Under the pieces are notes generated by a model. It saw only the letters and a program-made list of their open reading frames with translations. It was not told the origin of the DNA and made no database searches. Of a stretch of 64,000 bases of DNA, positions 18,298 to 27,545 are shown piece by piece. Where the stretch lies: the NCBI GenBank assembly GCA_963714145.1, contig OY970235.1, positions 744,001-808,000 on the forward strand, given 5' to 3'. Numbering within the stretch: position 1 is the stretch's first letter; the number at the start of each line of letters is the position of its first letter. The DNA comes from JBBWZH01 sp035544115. GTDB lineage: Bacteria > Actinomycetota > Actinomycetes > Mycobacteriales > CADCTP01. The position numbers and the translations under genes are program-made.

Positions 18298-18657
18298 ATG
18301 GAGACCTGGAGAGTCGCAACGCTGATACAGACCCGGTTGGGTCCCGTCACGAGACTCGGTCGGGTGCCAGCCTCTCCTATCCGGTCCGTCCAAACGCGAC
18401 GTCTCGCTTTCGGACATGCCGTCCGCGTCCGGCGGAAGGCGCTCGGCTTGTCCCAGGAAAAGCTCGCTGAACGGGCGGGCTGCGACCGTCAGTCGATCAA
18501 CCGGGTGGAGAACGCCGCGTACTCTCCGTCGCTCGACCGGGTCTTCCTGCTAGCCGATGCGCTGGGCGTCCGCCTCGCCGAACTCCTCGCCGATGTCGAC
18601 GAGGCCTACGCCCAATCAGAGGAGTCCCGCCGTGGTCAGACCGCGACGAGTCGCTGA
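18298..18657 (+). CDS. XRE-family helix-turn-helix regulator
   Basis: About 119 residues. The C-terminal two-thirds is a Cro/CI-type HTH: FGHAVRVRRKALGLSQEKLA, then QSINRVENAAYSPSLDRVF. No effector domain follows, only a short acidic/polar tail. The ATG at 18298 lacks a convincing ribosome binding site, and a GTG at about 18364 nearer the domain is possible. The target is unknown. The 200 bp upstream is less G+C-rich than its surroundings. It converges on a small hypothetical gene 22 bp away. Confidence 0.78.
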   Translation: METWRVATLIQTRLGPVTRLGRVPASPIRSVQTRRLAFGHAVRVRRKALGLSQEKLAERAGCDRQSINRVENAAYSPSLDRVFLLADALGVRLAELLADVDEAYAQSEESRRGQTATSR

Positions 18658-18679
18658 CGACCCCGGCAGTCGGTGACGG

Positions 18680-19027
18680 CTACCCGCCGCCACCGACGTC
18701 CCGCTGTGCCGAGAGCACCTCGGCCGCCCGCGCTGCCTCGTGCAGCGCGGTGGCCAGCTCGCGCTCCTCGGCGCCTCGGGCCGACTCCAGCAGCCGGCCG
18801 ATCGTGCTCCAGTCGTCGAGCACGGCGGCCAGGTGCCGGGCGTAGTGCGCCGGCATCCGGATGACGACCGCCGGCTCGGGTTGACCGCGGTCGGCGTTCC
18901 AAACGCGGCTGCCGTCCAGCGCGACGAAGACCTCTTCTTCGACCAGCCACTGCGGTTGGTCACCGACCCGCGGCCGGATCGTCAATTCGGGATGACCAGA
19001 CGCGGCGGCATCGCCGGGCCGGGGCAT
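18680..19027 (-). CDS. Conserved-looking hypothetical protein
   Basis: 115 residues, cytoplasmic, with no recognised domain. VEEEVFVALDGSRVWNADRG and PAHYARHLAAVLDDWSTIGRLLESARGAEEREL look like a small alpha+beta domain ending in amphipathic helices. Composition and codon use are those of a real gene, unlike the two overlapping frames at the same place. No function is assigned. Confidence 0.65.
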   Translation of the reverse strand: MPRPGDAAASGHPELTIRPRVGDQPQWLVEEEVFVALDGSRVWNADRGQPEPAVVIRMPAHYARHLAAVLDDWSTIGRLLESARGAEERELATALHEAARAAEVLSAQRDVGGGG

Positions 19028-19663
19028 CTCAGGACGCTCCCTTAGCTGGCCAAACTAGGCTGAAATCTCTGCAAACCCGTAGGCAAAAACCAATCACGCT
19101 CAGCGAGCATGCCCGGGCATCCCCAGGCTGTCCAGCCCTGTTTTCCGGGCGTCGCCGGTCGGCCTGCCAACCGGCCGCGACCGGCTCGTCCAGACTCCCC
19201 GCCGTCCCTGCCGGGCCACCCGTTCTGACCTGCACCGAGCCGCTGGCCGACGGGCAGGCAACGGAGCCCGACGGTCCGGCCGACCCGCTGCCGAGCGCGG
19301 GCTCGACCGGTGGAGAACCCGTCTTGCCCGCAACCAGTCGACCGGCTCGCACCGGCCTCCGGTCCAGGCTGCGGATCAGGTCGTCAGCGGATCGGGCCGA
19401 AGCTGCAAGATCGCTGGTTCCCGCCCGCGCCAGGCTGCGGCGGGGCCCGATGGGTGCGGGCGGACGTGTTGGCGGCTGATCTCGCCCAGGTCCATCCCGC
19501 AGCGCCCGGGCTCGTTCGCCCGGCTTGTTCGGTCGGGCTTGGGCGGTCAAGGGGCGTCGGGCCGGTCCTTTCCTACTGGCCACTGGCGTCCGCCAGGGTG
19601 GCGCCGTGCGATCGGCGCTCCGGACGGCGCGGGGTTGCACCCGATGGCAGCCGTCGTGGTCGC
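19028..19663. other. Long gap without a supported gene
   Basis: 636 bp. Frames on both strands stay open, but their translations are Pro/Ala/Gly/Arg-biased with no domain, signal or ribosome binding site. The 60 bp next to 19027 is relatively A-rich and may hold the promoter of the small minus-strand gene. Nothing else is seen. Confidence 0.5.
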
Positions 19664-20587
19664 TCAGCGGTCCGCTGCGTGGTCGGCGAGGGCTGCCGCG
19701 ACCTGGCCGGCCAGGGTGGCGTTCGACAGCACCAGGGCGATGTTGGCGGTCAGGCTGGCGCCGGCGGTGCCGCGATGCATGCGGTCCAGCAGGTATGGCG
19801 TGAGGGCGGCGCCGTGGATGCCGTCGGCTGCGGCGGCGGCCAGCGCGTCGGCGAGGACCCGGTCGTGCAGTGCCGGGTCGATCTCCGCGGCTGCCGGTAC
19901 CGGGTTGGCCAGCAGCACCGCGGAGCGCAGGCCGAGCCGATCGCGGGCGGTGAGGACGGCTGCGGCGGCGGCCGGGGTGTCCACCCGCCAGGCCACCGGG
20001 TGCCCCGAGTCGGTCAGGTAGAAGCCGGGAAACCGGTCGGTGCCGTAGCCGAGCACGGTCACCGACAGCGTCTCCAGCCGCTCCAGGGTTGCCCCGATAT
20101 CGAGGATCGACTTGACCCCGGAGCAGACCACCGCGATCGGTGTGCGGGCCAGCAGCGGCAGGTCGGCGGATTCGTCGAAGCTCTCCCGGGCATCCCGGTG
20201 CACGCCGCCCAGCCCGCCGGTGGCGAACACGCCGATGCCGGCCCGGGCCGCCACCGCCGCGGTGGCCGCAACCGTGGTCGCGCCGTCCGCGCCGGATCCG
20301 ATCGCGGCCGGCAGGTCCCGCACCGAGAGCTTCGCCAGGCCGGCACCGGCGGTCACCCGGGCCAACGCCGCCCCGTCCAGGCCGACCCGGATCTCGCCGG
20401 CCAGCACCGCGATCGTCGCTGGCACCGCGCCGGCGGCCCGGACCGCCGCTTCCATCTCGGCCGCCACCCGGGGGCTGTCGGCGGCCGGCAGCCCGTGCGC
20501 GAGCAGCGTGCTCTCCAGCGCCACGACCGGCCGCCCAGCCGCGAGCGCGGCCGCGACCTCCGCCTCGACCTGGATCCCGTCAGTCAT
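19664..20587 (-). CDS. psuG: Pseudouridine-5'-phosphate glycosidase
   Basis: 307 residues. VVALESTLLAHGLP opens the protein. PATIAVLAGEIRVGL and KLSVRDLPAAI carry the active-site Glu and Lys, and ATGGLGGVHRDA the Mn/phosphate region. PsuG cleaves pseudouridine 5'-phosphate to uracil and ribose 5-phosphate. The pseudouridine kinase gene usually found with it is not adjacent. It is transcribed alone and starts at ATG 20587. Confidence 0.95.
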   Translation of the reverse strand: MTDGIQVEAEVAAALAAGRPVVALESTLLAHGLPAADSPRVAAEMEAAVRAAGAVPATIAVLAGEIRVGLDGAALARVTAGAGLAKLSVRDLPAAIGSGADGATTVAATAAVAARAGIGVFATGGLGGVHRDARESFDESADLPLLARTPIAVVCSGVKSILDIGATLERLETLSVTVLGYGTDRFPGFYLTDSGHPVAWRVDTPAAAAAVLTARDRLGLRSAVLLANPVPAAAEIDPALHDRVLADALAAAAADGIHGAALTPYLLDRMHRGTAGASLTANIALVLSNATLAGQVAAALADHAADR

Positions 20588-20876
20588 CCCGGTAACTCTA
20601 GGTGCCTGTCGCGCCTTTCCGGCCCGTGCGGCGGCCGCCGGGTTCCGGCTGCCGGCGACCGCGTCCGTGAGCCGGCGCCGGCGGTGGTCTGCGGCAGGTT
20701 TCAGGGGTGGCGGCGGTCGAGCGGTCAGGTCCGGGCGGCGCGGCCGCCGGGGGCGGGCAGCGGCGCAGTTGTCCTGTCACCAGCGTCCGGACGCGGGCTC
20801 CGGGGATGGGCTGGCATCATGGGGCGGGTGTCCGCCGGTGGCGGGCGGAGGATCGCGCCGAGCCGAGGAGATCATC

Positions 20877-21140
20877 GTGACCGCGACGCCGGAGCCCGAC
20901 AGCAGCACGATCGTCGAGGAACGCCCGGAGGTCCAGCACAGCAGCGGCGACCATGACAAGTTCGCCCACTACGTGCAGAAGGACAAGCTGAACGAGGCGC
21001 TGGTCATGGGCACGCCGGTACGCGCGCTCTGCGGCAAGCTGTGGACCCCGTTCGGTGACCCGAGCAAGCACCCGGTCTGCCCGGAGTGCAAGCAGATCTG
21101 GGAGATGTTCCGGGACGAGCCGCGCGACCCCGACCGCTGA
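20877..21140 (+). CDS. DUF3039 family zinc-ribbon-like protein
   Basis: 87 residues. HYVQKDKLNEALVMGTPVRALCGKLW and KHPVCPECKQIWEMF contain three Cys that, perhaps with His, form a zinc site. This small protein family is near-universal in actinobacteria and has no known function. It sits next to a YihY protein and a DEAD-box helicase, which I recall as common neighbours. GTG 20877 has GAGGAG 6 nt upstream. Confidence 0.9.
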   Translation: MTATPEPDSSTIVEERPEVQHSSGDHDKFAHYVQKDKLNEALVMGTPVRALCGKLWTPFGDPSKHPVCPECKQIWEMFRDEPRDPDR

Positions 21141-21239
21141 TCGCATCGCCCCCGCGAGCGGGGTAGCCGGCAGCCGCGGCCCAGCCGGGCCGCGGGCTGA
21201 TTCCGGCAGCGTCGGCGTGCCGCGGGCCCGCCGGCCGTC

Positions 21240-21493
21240 TGCCGGCACCCCCTGCCGGCCAGCACCGCCCGCCGGCCGTCTGCCGGCCGGCCGTCTGCCG
21301 GCCAGCCGGCATCGCCCGCCCGACAGCACTGCCCGCTGGCCAGGACTGCCCGCCGGCCAGTAGTGGCGCCGGCCGGCATCGCCCGCCGGCCAGGACTGCC
21401 CGCCGGCCAGCAGTGTGGCCGGCTAGGACTGCCCGCTGGCCAGCACTGCCCGCTGGCCAGCACTGCCCGCGGGCCGGCAGTGTGGTCGGTCAG
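21240..21493. repeat. Tandem array of a 17-bp GC-rich unit at a convergent junction
   Basis: From 21327 the unit RACTGCCCGCYGGCCAG repeats at 21327, 21344, 21377, 21394, 21427, 21444 and 21461. Degenerate 16-bp units occupy 21361-21376, 21411-21426 and 21478-21493. The first 80 bp are more decayed GCCGGCC-rich copies. There are no unique spacers, so this is not CRISPR. It fills the gap between the 3' ends of the DUF3039 and YihY genes. The core contains CTGGCCAG and GCCGGC, which are self-complementary. Confidence 0.85.
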
Positions 21494-21505
21494 CGAGGGA
21501 GTGGC

Positions 21506-22975
21506 TCAGGCGGGCGGTGGCGGAACGGGGCGGGCGGCGGCGCGCGGGAGCGCGCGGCGGCGTTGCCGGCGGGTCGGGCGGGCCGGCCACAGCTCCTCGA
21601 TCATCGCGTTGAGCTCGGCGCCGAGGAGTACCGCCAGGGCCAGCACGTAGAAGAACAGCAGCGCGGCGATGGGCGCGGCCAGCGCACCGTAGGTGAGGCC
21701 CTGGCCGACGATGAAGCCGATGTAGTACCGCAGCCCGGCGCCGCCGAGCAGGAAGACCGCGGCGGCCAGCAGCGCGCCGGGGACGCCGCGCCCCCAGGGC
21801 AGCCGCTTGGGAACCGCCAGGTGGTAAAAGGTGATCAGGCCGGCCAGCAGGATGCTCGCCAGCACCGGCCAGTAGACGGCCTTCAGCACGGAGGTGGCGT
21901 CGCCGCGGGCGCCCTGCGGGACCAGGTTGACCAGCTCGCTCGGGCCGAGCACCAGCAGCGGCAGCAGCACCACGCCGACGATCATGATGAGCACGAACAG
22001 GCCGAGCGCGACCAGCCGGCTGCGGACCGCGCCGCGCAGGTCCCGCATCCCGTACGCGATCGTGACCGTGTTCACGAACGTCGAGGTGGCGGACGAACCG
22101 GCCCACAGCGAGATCAGGAAGCCGATGCTGATCACATCCGCCCGGCCGCGCCGGAGCAGTTCGCTGACCATCGGCTGGATCACCTGATCCACCACGCTGG
22201 GCGAGAAGGCCCGGGAGAACGCGGCGAGGAGGTGCTGCTCGATGTCGTTGACGGTGTCCGGGCCGAGCGTGCCGGAGAAGTACCCGAGGCTGCCGAGCAG
22301 CCCAAGGAACAGCGGCGGCAGCGAGAGCAGCGACCAGAAGGCCGCCTCGGCCGACAGCCCGAGCAGCCGATCGTGCCAGGCCCGGCTGAACGTCCGGCGC
22401 ACCAGGTGCGCCTTCGGCCGCCGGTCCTCGTCCTCGGCCGCGGCGTCCCGCCAGTCGAACTGGGCACCGGTCGGGATCGGCAGCGTGTCCCGGGCCGGCC
22501 GGGCCGCCGCCGGCACCGCGCTGGCCTGGACCGCCGGCACCGCGCCGGCCTGGACCGCCGCCGGCACCGACACCGCCTGGGCACCGCCGCCCTGGGCGCC
22601 GCCAGCCTGGGCGCCGCCGCCCTGGGCGCCGCCTGGCTGGGCGCCGGCTGGCTGGGCGCCGCCAGGCTGAGGGCCGGTTGGCTGGGCACCGCCAAGCTGG
22701 GCGCCGCCAAGCTGGGCGCCGGCTGGCTGGGCGCCGCCGGGCTGGGCGCCCGGGAGCTGAGTGCCGGGGAGCTGCGCGGGCGGACTGGCTGCCGCACGCG
22801 GGGTGGCCACGGGCGGGGTGGCCACGGGCGGGTCGTCCGCCGGGGTGGATAACGGCATGCCGGGGCCGGCGTTGCCGGGCTCCGCCGACCGGCCGCCATC
22901 GCTGGCCGGGAGGGCGGTGGTGCGGCGGCGCCGGGGCCGGCGGATGGCCGGCGGGACGAGGGCACGACGTGGCAT
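21506..22975 (-). CDS. YihY/BrkB-family membrane protein with Gly-Ala-Gln repeat N-terminus
   Basis: About 489 residues. The C-terminal 290 residues are a typical YihY/BrkB six-helix domain (LSAEAAFWSLLSLPPLFLG and YYIGFIVGQGLTYGALAAP). The N-terminal 190 or so residues are cytoplasmic and low complexity. They include about a dozen five-residue repeats of the GGAQX/PAGAQ type. The family is of unknown role; older ribonuclease BN naming is wrong. ATG 22975 is a best guess, since the frame stays open to 23185 and GTG 22996 is possible. The repeat tract is probably variable in length between strains. Confidence 0.85.
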   Translation of the reverse strand: MPRRALVPPAIRRPRRRRTTALPASDGGRSAEPGNAGPGMPLSTPADDPPVATPPVATPRAAASPPAQLPGTQLPGAQPGGAQPAGAQLGGAQLGGAQPTGPQPGGAQPAGAQPGGAQGGGAQAGGAQGGGAQAVSVPAAVQAGAVPAVQASAVPAAARPARDTLPIPTGAQFDWRDAAAEDEDRRPKAHLVRRTFSRAWHDRLLGLSAEAAFWSLLSLPPLFLGLLGSLGYFSGTLGPDTVNDIEQHLLAAFSRAFSPSVVDQVIQPMVSELLRRGRADVISIGFLISLWAGSSATSTFVNTVTIAYGMRDLRGAVRSRLVALGLFVLIMIVGVVLLPLLVLGPSELVNLVPQGARGDATSVLKAVYWPVLASILLAGLITFYHLAVPKRLPWGRGVPGALLAAAVFLLGGAGLRYYIGFIVGQGLTYGALAAPIAALLFFYVLALAVLLGAELNAMIEELWPARPTRRQRRRALPRAAARPVPPPPA

Positions 22976-23331
22976 CGGGCCCGAGCGGGCGGTCACCTGC
23001 AAAGTGTGCCCAATCCAGCGGCCGGAGACACGGTCGGGCCGCCATCCGGACGGCGTGGCGGGCAAATGTAACCGGACGTTCGTGATGTTCCGCGATCGGC
23101 CCGGCCCGGCCCCGACCAGCTGACCTGCCCGGCAGCCGTCCGGTGGGACCGTCGGACGGCGACGGAAGGCCATTGCCGCCGGCACGCCGCGCCGGCAACC
23201 GCGGACCGGGACGGGCAGCGCTTACCCTGTCAGACGGCCCTCGCAGAGCCGGTCAGTCTCGCGGGGGCTGTTGCGTGCCGTGCCCGATCAAGAAACCCGA
23301 TCAAGACATCAGCCACCAGCCCGGGAGGACC
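22976..23331. other. Divergent promoter region, YihY / helicase
   Basis: 356 bp between two divergent starts. It should hold both promoters, but I cannot place -10/-35 boxes convincingly. The only clear signal is GGGAGG at 23323 before the helicase GTG. Confidence 0.5.
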
Positions 23332-25107
23332 GTGTCCAGCGTGTTGCCGGCCGCGGCGGGGGCCGCTGGCCCCCGGCCGCGGGGTCCGGAGCAAGCCAGC
23401 TCGGACGGGAACCAGCCGCCACTGCGGGCCTGGCAACGTCGAGCGCTGGCCAGCTACCTGATGCGCCGGCCGCGGGACTTCCTCGCGGTCGCCACCCCGG
23501 GCGCCGGCAAGACCACGTTCGCGCTGCGGGTGGCGGCCGAACTGCTGGCCGACAAGACGATCATGGCGATCACCGTGGTGGCGCCCACCGAGCACCTGAA
23601 GGGCCAGTGGGCGGCGTCGGCGGCCCGGTTCGGCATCCCGCTGGACCCGACGTTCCGCAACGCGCACGGCGCCACAGCCAGCGACTTCGTCGGCACCGTG
23701 GTGACGTACGCGCAGGTGGCCGCGCATCCGGCGCTGCACCGGGCGCGCACCTCCAACCGGCGCACGCTGGTCATCCTGGACGAGGTGCACCATGCCGGTG
23801 ACGCGCTGTCCTGGGGTGACGCGGTGCGCGAGGCGTTCGAGCCGGCCACCCGCCGGCTGGCGCTGACCGGCACCCCGTTCCGCTCGGACGAGAACCCGAT
23901 CCCGTTCGTGGTGTACGCGCCGGGCCCGGACGGGGTGTCCCGGTCGGTCTCCGACCACTCCTACGGCTACGGCGACGCGTTGCGGGACGGCGTGGTCCGT
24001 CCGGTGATCTTCCTGGCGTATTCCGGTGAGACCCGGTGGCGGACCAGGGCCGGCGAGGAGTTCGCGGCGAAGCTGGGTGAGCCGCTGTCGGCCGAGCAGA
24101 CCGCGCGGGCCTGGCGTACCGCGCTGGACCCGGCCGGTGACTGGGTCCCGGCCGTGCTGGCCGCCGCGGATACCCGGCTGGCCCAGGTCCGGGCCGGCGG
24201 GATGCCGGACGCGGCCGGGCTGGTGATCGCCACCGACCAGGCCACCGCCCGCTCCTACGCCGGGCTGCTGCGGGGCATCACCGGGCGGCCGCCGGTGCTG
24301 GTGCTGTCCGACGACCGCGGCGCCAGCGCCCGGATCGCGAAGTTCGCCGAGTCGGACGATCGCTGGCTGGTCGCCGTCCGGATGGTGAGCGAGGGCGTGG
24401 ACGTGCCGCGGCTGGCCGTCGGTGTGTATGCCACCAGTGCGTCCACCCCGCTGTACTTCGCCCAGGCGGTGGGTCGGTTCGTCCGGGCGCGGCGGCCGGG
24501 GGAGACCGCCTCGGTGTTCCTGCCCTCGGTGCCGACGCTGCTGGGGTTGGCCGGCGAGTTGGAGACGCAGCGGGACCACGTCCTGGGCAAGCCGAACAAG
24601 GACGATCGCGGTTGGGACGATGAGGCACTCGCCGCTGCGAACCGGACAACCGATCAACCGGGCCAGGACGAGCTCGGCTTCGAGATGTTGGGCGCGTCGG
24701 CACACCTCGATCAGGTGATCTTTGACGGAGCCTCGTTCGGGACCGGCGCCACCCCAGGGACGCCCGAGGAGGAGGAGTACCTCGGCCTGCCGGGGCTGCT
24801 CGCACCGGACCAGGTGGCAACCTTGCTGCACCAGCGGCAGGCCAAGCAGGTGGCCGAGGAACGGCGCCGGAAGGCTGCCGCACCGCCGGTCCAGGAGCCG
24901 CCGGCGCGCCGTTCGGTGGCCGCCCACGAGCGCCGCGCGGAATTGCGCCGGGAGCTGAATGCCCTGGTGGCGGCCCATTACCACCGCACCGGACGGCCAC
25001 ACGGGTCGATCCACGCGGAGTTGCGCCGCAGCTGTGGCGGGCCGCCGACGGCTACCGCGAGTACCGAGGAGCTCGAGCAGCGCATCGCTACCCTCCGCTC
25101 CTGGTGA
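23332..25107 (+). CDS. DEAD/DEAH-box superfamily 2 helicase
   Basis: About 591 residues. Motif I is TPGAGKTTFA, motif II LDEVHHAGD, motif III LTGTPFRSD, and motif VI QAVGRFVRARR, preceded by RMVSEGVDVPRLAVGVYAT. The layout is of the XPB/RadD-like SF2 group acting on nucleic acid. The C-terminal 150 residues are charged and helical, ending in an ELRRELNALVAAHYHRTGRPHG-like segment also seen in actinobacterial homologues. GTG 23332 has GGGAGG 3 nt upstream; GTG 23341 is the alternative. The process it serves is not deducible. Confidence 0.88.
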   Translation: MSSVLPAAAGAAGPRPRGPEQASSDGNQPPLRAWQRRALASYLMRRPRDFLAVATPGAGKTTFALRVAAELLADKTIMAITVVAPTEHLKGQWAASAARFGIPLDPTFRNAHGATASDFVGTVVTYAQVAAHPALHRARTSNRRTLVILDEVHHAGDALSWGDAVREAFEPATRRLALTGTPFRSDENPIPFVVYAPGPDGVSRSVSDHSYGYGDALRDGVVRPVIFLAYSGETRWRTRAGEEFAAKLGEPLSAEQTARAWRTALDPAGDWVPAVLAAADTRLAQVRAGGMPDAAGLVIATDQATARSYAGLLRGITGRPPVLVLSDDRGASARIAKFAESDDRWLVAVRMVSEGVDVPRLAVGVYATSASTPLYFAQAVGRFVRARRPGETASVFLPSVPTLLGLAGELETQRDHVLGKPNKDDRGWDDEALAAANRTTDQPGQDELGFEMLGASAHLDQVIFDGASFGTGATPGTPEEEEYLGLPGLLAPDQVATLLHQRQAKQVAEERRRKAAAPPVQEPPARRSVAAHERRAELRRELNALVAAHYHRTGRPHGSIHAELRRSCGGPPTATASTEELEQRIATLRSW

Positions 25108-25250
25108 CCCCCTGTCGCGTGATCGCCGGCAGGTCACCCGTTCGGCTCAACGGAGGCCCGGTATCGGCGAACGGCGGTATGATCGTTCCGCTCACTGCCG
25201 GCTACATACGGTGTCTGAATTCACCCAAGGTGATTAAGTCACGTTCAGTC

Positions 25251-25281
25251 AATACCCCTTACGACTTTCGTAAGGGGTATT
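25251..25281. repeat. Strong AT-containing inverted repeat
   Basis: A perfect 13-bp stem (AATACCCCTTACG / CGTAAGGGGTATT) with a 5-nt loop lies in an unusually A+T-rich island 70 bp before the DUF4142 gene and 144 bp after the helicase gene. It could be a helicase terminator or an operator or leader hairpin of the secreted-protein operon. No T-tract follows. Confidence 0.6.
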
Positions 25282-25350
25282 GCCTTCGAGAAGTCTTACT
25301 GCCAAGTTGATCGCCGGTTCCTCGGGTTCCGACGAAGGGCAACCGGCAGC

Positions 25351-26193
25351 ATGAGGTTCGACAGCACCAACGCGGCACGTGGCGGGCACACCGACGCCCG
25401 CCCCCGACGCCGTTCCATCCGCCTTGTACGGCTCGCCCGACTCGTGCTCGCCGGCAGCCTGCTGGCGCTGCTCGTGGTCGGGCTGGCACCACCCCGGTCC
25501 GCTGGGCCGCTGTCCGCCACGCCGGCGGCCGCGGACATGGGCATGCACCTGACCGCCGCCGAGAAGCTCGCCGCGCACCAGGACTACACGCGGCTGCTCG
25601 CCCTCGGCGGCACCACCCAGACCAAGTGGGGTCCGCTCACCGCCGCGGACCGGGAGGTGCTGATCCGGGTCCGGCTGGCCAACCTCTGGGAGCGGCCGGT
25701 CGGGCTGATGGCCGAGGATCGCGCGGGCAGCCAGAAGGTCAAGGAGGTCGGCGCCATCCTGGCCGCCGACCACCTGCGGCTGGACGAGCTGGTCGTCGCC
25801 CTGGCCAAGCAGCTGGGCATGGACCTGCCCGACCAGCCGAACGCGCTGCAGCAGGGGTGGGTAACCGAACTGTCCGGGATGCGCGGCCAGAAGTACGACG
25901 TGACCTGGGCCAACCGGCTGCGGTCCGCGCACGGCACGGTATTCGGGCTCATCGCCGAAGACCGCGCGGCCACCGAGAACAGCGCGGTACGGCAATTCGC
26001 CCAGGTCGGCGTCGACACCGTCATGAAGCACATGACGCTGTTGGAAGGCACCGGCCTGTTCACGCCGACCCGGGTATTGGAGGCGCGGGCGGCACCAATT
26101 CGCGGGCCGTTCAGCCTCCCAGTGATCGTCATCGTGGCGAGTCTGATCCTGGTCGCGAATCTGATTCTGGCCAGGCGCCGTTCCTGGAATTAA
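25351..26193 (+). CDS. DUF4142 domain protein with N- and C-terminal membrane segments
   Basis: 280 residues. A basic N-terminus leads to a signal/anchor helix (about 28-48) and an extracytoplasmic DUF4142 region, a helical bundle often likened to ferritin-like folds. The protein ends in a transmembrane helix (PVIVIVASLILVANLILA) followed by RRR, like a sortase-less C-terminal anchor. The bundle contains repeated LMAEDRAGSQKVKEVG and LIAEDRAATENSAVRQ segments, suggesting two related halves. It is first in a two-gene unit with the DUF1996 gene 73 bp downstream. Function is unknown. Confidence 0.83.
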   Translation: MRFDSTNAARGGHTDARPRRRSIRLVRLARLVLAGSLLALLVVGLAPPRSAGPLSATPAAADMGMHLTAAEKLAAHQDYTRLLALGGTTQTKWGPLTAADREVLIRVRLANLWERPVGLMAEDRAGSQKVKEVGAILAADHLRLDELVVALAKQLGMDLPDQPNALQQGWVTELSGMRGQKYDVTWANRLRSAHGTVFGLIAEDRAATENSAVRQFAQVGVDTVMKHMTLLEGTGLFTPTRVLEARAAPIRGPFSLPVIVIVASLILVANLILARRRSWN

Positions 26194-26266
26194 CAGCACT
26201 GTGTGACGGAGCCGCGGCTAATCGGTTCTGTGGAGGGGGAGACATGTCCACCAGAAGGGAGCGTGA

Positions 26267-27454
26267 ATGAAGTACCAACGTTCGTCGTCCGTCCTGCGCA
26301 AACGCAATCTCACGATTTTCGGGGCTATCGCGCTAGTTGCCGCGGTCGGCCTCGGTGTGACGGCTGCATCTGCGCACGGGGGGCGGCACGGGCGTCCTGG
26401 TCACTATCCCCGTCCGCCGGTTGGCACCGAATCCCCGACCGCCACGGCGACGCCGACAGCGACCGAGACCCCCACCGACAGCTCGAGCGCTCCGGCCTCC
26501 GACCCGGCCACCCCGACCGCCACCGAGACCTCGACGGCGGCGCCGGACCCGAACGACCCGGATGGTGCCGGCCCGCTGACCGCGGCTGACTACATCGACA
26601 TCCGCAAGGTCGGCGCCGGCACCAGGGACGCCCGGATCACCCGCACCGGCTCGTCCGGCACCTTCGTCGCCCAGTGCGGCAAGGACGAGAACCACCACCG
26701 GAACTCGGACAACTTCATCGTCGCGCCGGGCGTCTCGAACGGCGCGCACCACCAGCACGACTACGTGGGCAACCTGTCGACGGACGGCAATTCGACCAAC
26801 GAGTCGCTCGCCGCGGCCGGCACCACCTGCCGCAACGGCGACAAGTCCACGTACTTCTGGCCGGTCATCCGGGACATCACCAAGTCCGGCACCGACGTCA
26901 ACAGCCCCGGTGGCGGCCAGGACGGCAACCTCGGCGCGATCCTCGACCCGGCGTTCGTCCAGCTGCAGTGGCGGGGCAACGCGGTGGCCAAGGTCGTCGC
27001 GATGCCGGAGTTCATCCGGATCATCACCGGGGACGCGAAGTCGGCCGTGACCAACTTCCCGTCGGCCAACACCCGGGCCAAGTGGAGCTGCTCCGGCGTG
27101 CCTGGCCGGGTCACCACCACGCAGTACCCGCTGTGCCCGCGCGGTCAGCTGGTCGTGCGCACGCACGACTTCGCGAGCTGCTGGGACGGGGTGAACACCG
27201 ACAGCGCGAACCACCGCACGCACGTGGTGTTCCCGGACCAGACCACCGGTGCCTGCCCGGCCGGTACGAAGGCCATCCCGCAGCTGCACGTGACTCTGGC
27301 CTACCGGGTCGCGCCTGGCCGCACCTTCGCCGTGGACACCTTCCCGCAGGAACTGCGGAAGGCGATCACCGACCACGACGACTTCACCAACCTGATGCCG
27401 ACGGCACTGATGAACCGCGTCGTCTCCTGCATCAACAGTGGGCGGCGCTGCTAG
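26267..27454 (+). CDS. Secreted DUF1996 domain protein
   Basis: 395 residues. A signal peptide (about 1-36, ending ASAHG) precedes a Thr/Pro/Ser-rich linker (50-105) and a DUF1996 domain from about 108. The domain has conserved DNFIVAPGVSNGAHHQHDYVG, CRNGDKSTYFWP, and a Cys-rich end with SCWDGVN, HVVFP and CPAGT. DUF1996 occurs in secreted bacterial and fungal proteins and its activity is unknown; the HHQHD cluster could bind metal. ATG 26267 has GGGAGCGTGA just upstream. A terminator hairpin follows 53 bp after the stop. Confidence 0.87.
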   Translation: MKYQRSSSVLRKRNLTIFGAIALVAAVGLGVTAASAHGGRHGRPGHYPRPPVGTESPTATATPTATETPTDSSSAPASDPATPTATETSTAAPDPNDPDGAGPLTAADYIDIRKVGAGTRDARITRTGSSGTFVAQCGKDENHHRNSDNFIVAPGVSNGAHHQHDYVGNLSTDGNSTNESLAAAGTTCRNGDKSTYFWPVIRDITKSGTDVNSPGGGQDGNLGAILDPAFVQLQWRGNAVAKVVAMPEFIRIITGDAKSAVTNFPSANTRAKWSCSGVPGRVTTTQYPLCPRGQLVVRTHDFASCWDGVNTDSANHRTHVVFPDQTTGACPAGTKAIPQLHVTLAYRVAPGRTFAVDTFPQELRKAITDHDDFTNLMPTALMNRVVSCINSGRRC

Positions 27455-27506
27455 TTCGAAGGACGTCAGGGCGCGCGCTGACCGCGCCCTGACCCGCGCG
27501 GGCCGG

Positions 27507-27545
27507 GCCGCCGCGGAGGTGACATCGAAGTCCCTCCGCGGCGGC
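27507..27545 (+). terminator. Terminator hairpin after the DUF1996 gene
   Basis: A perfect 13-bp stem (GCCGCCGCGGAGG / CCTCCGCGGCGGC) with a 13-nt loop, 53 bp past the stop codon and without a T-tract. Confidence 0.75.

Noticed and set aside
19029..20956. Long frames over 19029-19640 (minus) and 19310-20956 (plus)
   Set aside because: The first is low complexity without a ribosome binding site. The second is antisense to psuG.
21240..21493. CRISPR array
   Set aside because: Units are 16-17 bp and directly adjacent, with no unique spacers and no cas genes. The same holds for the arrays at 50.2, 56.2, 58.2 and 60.1 kb.
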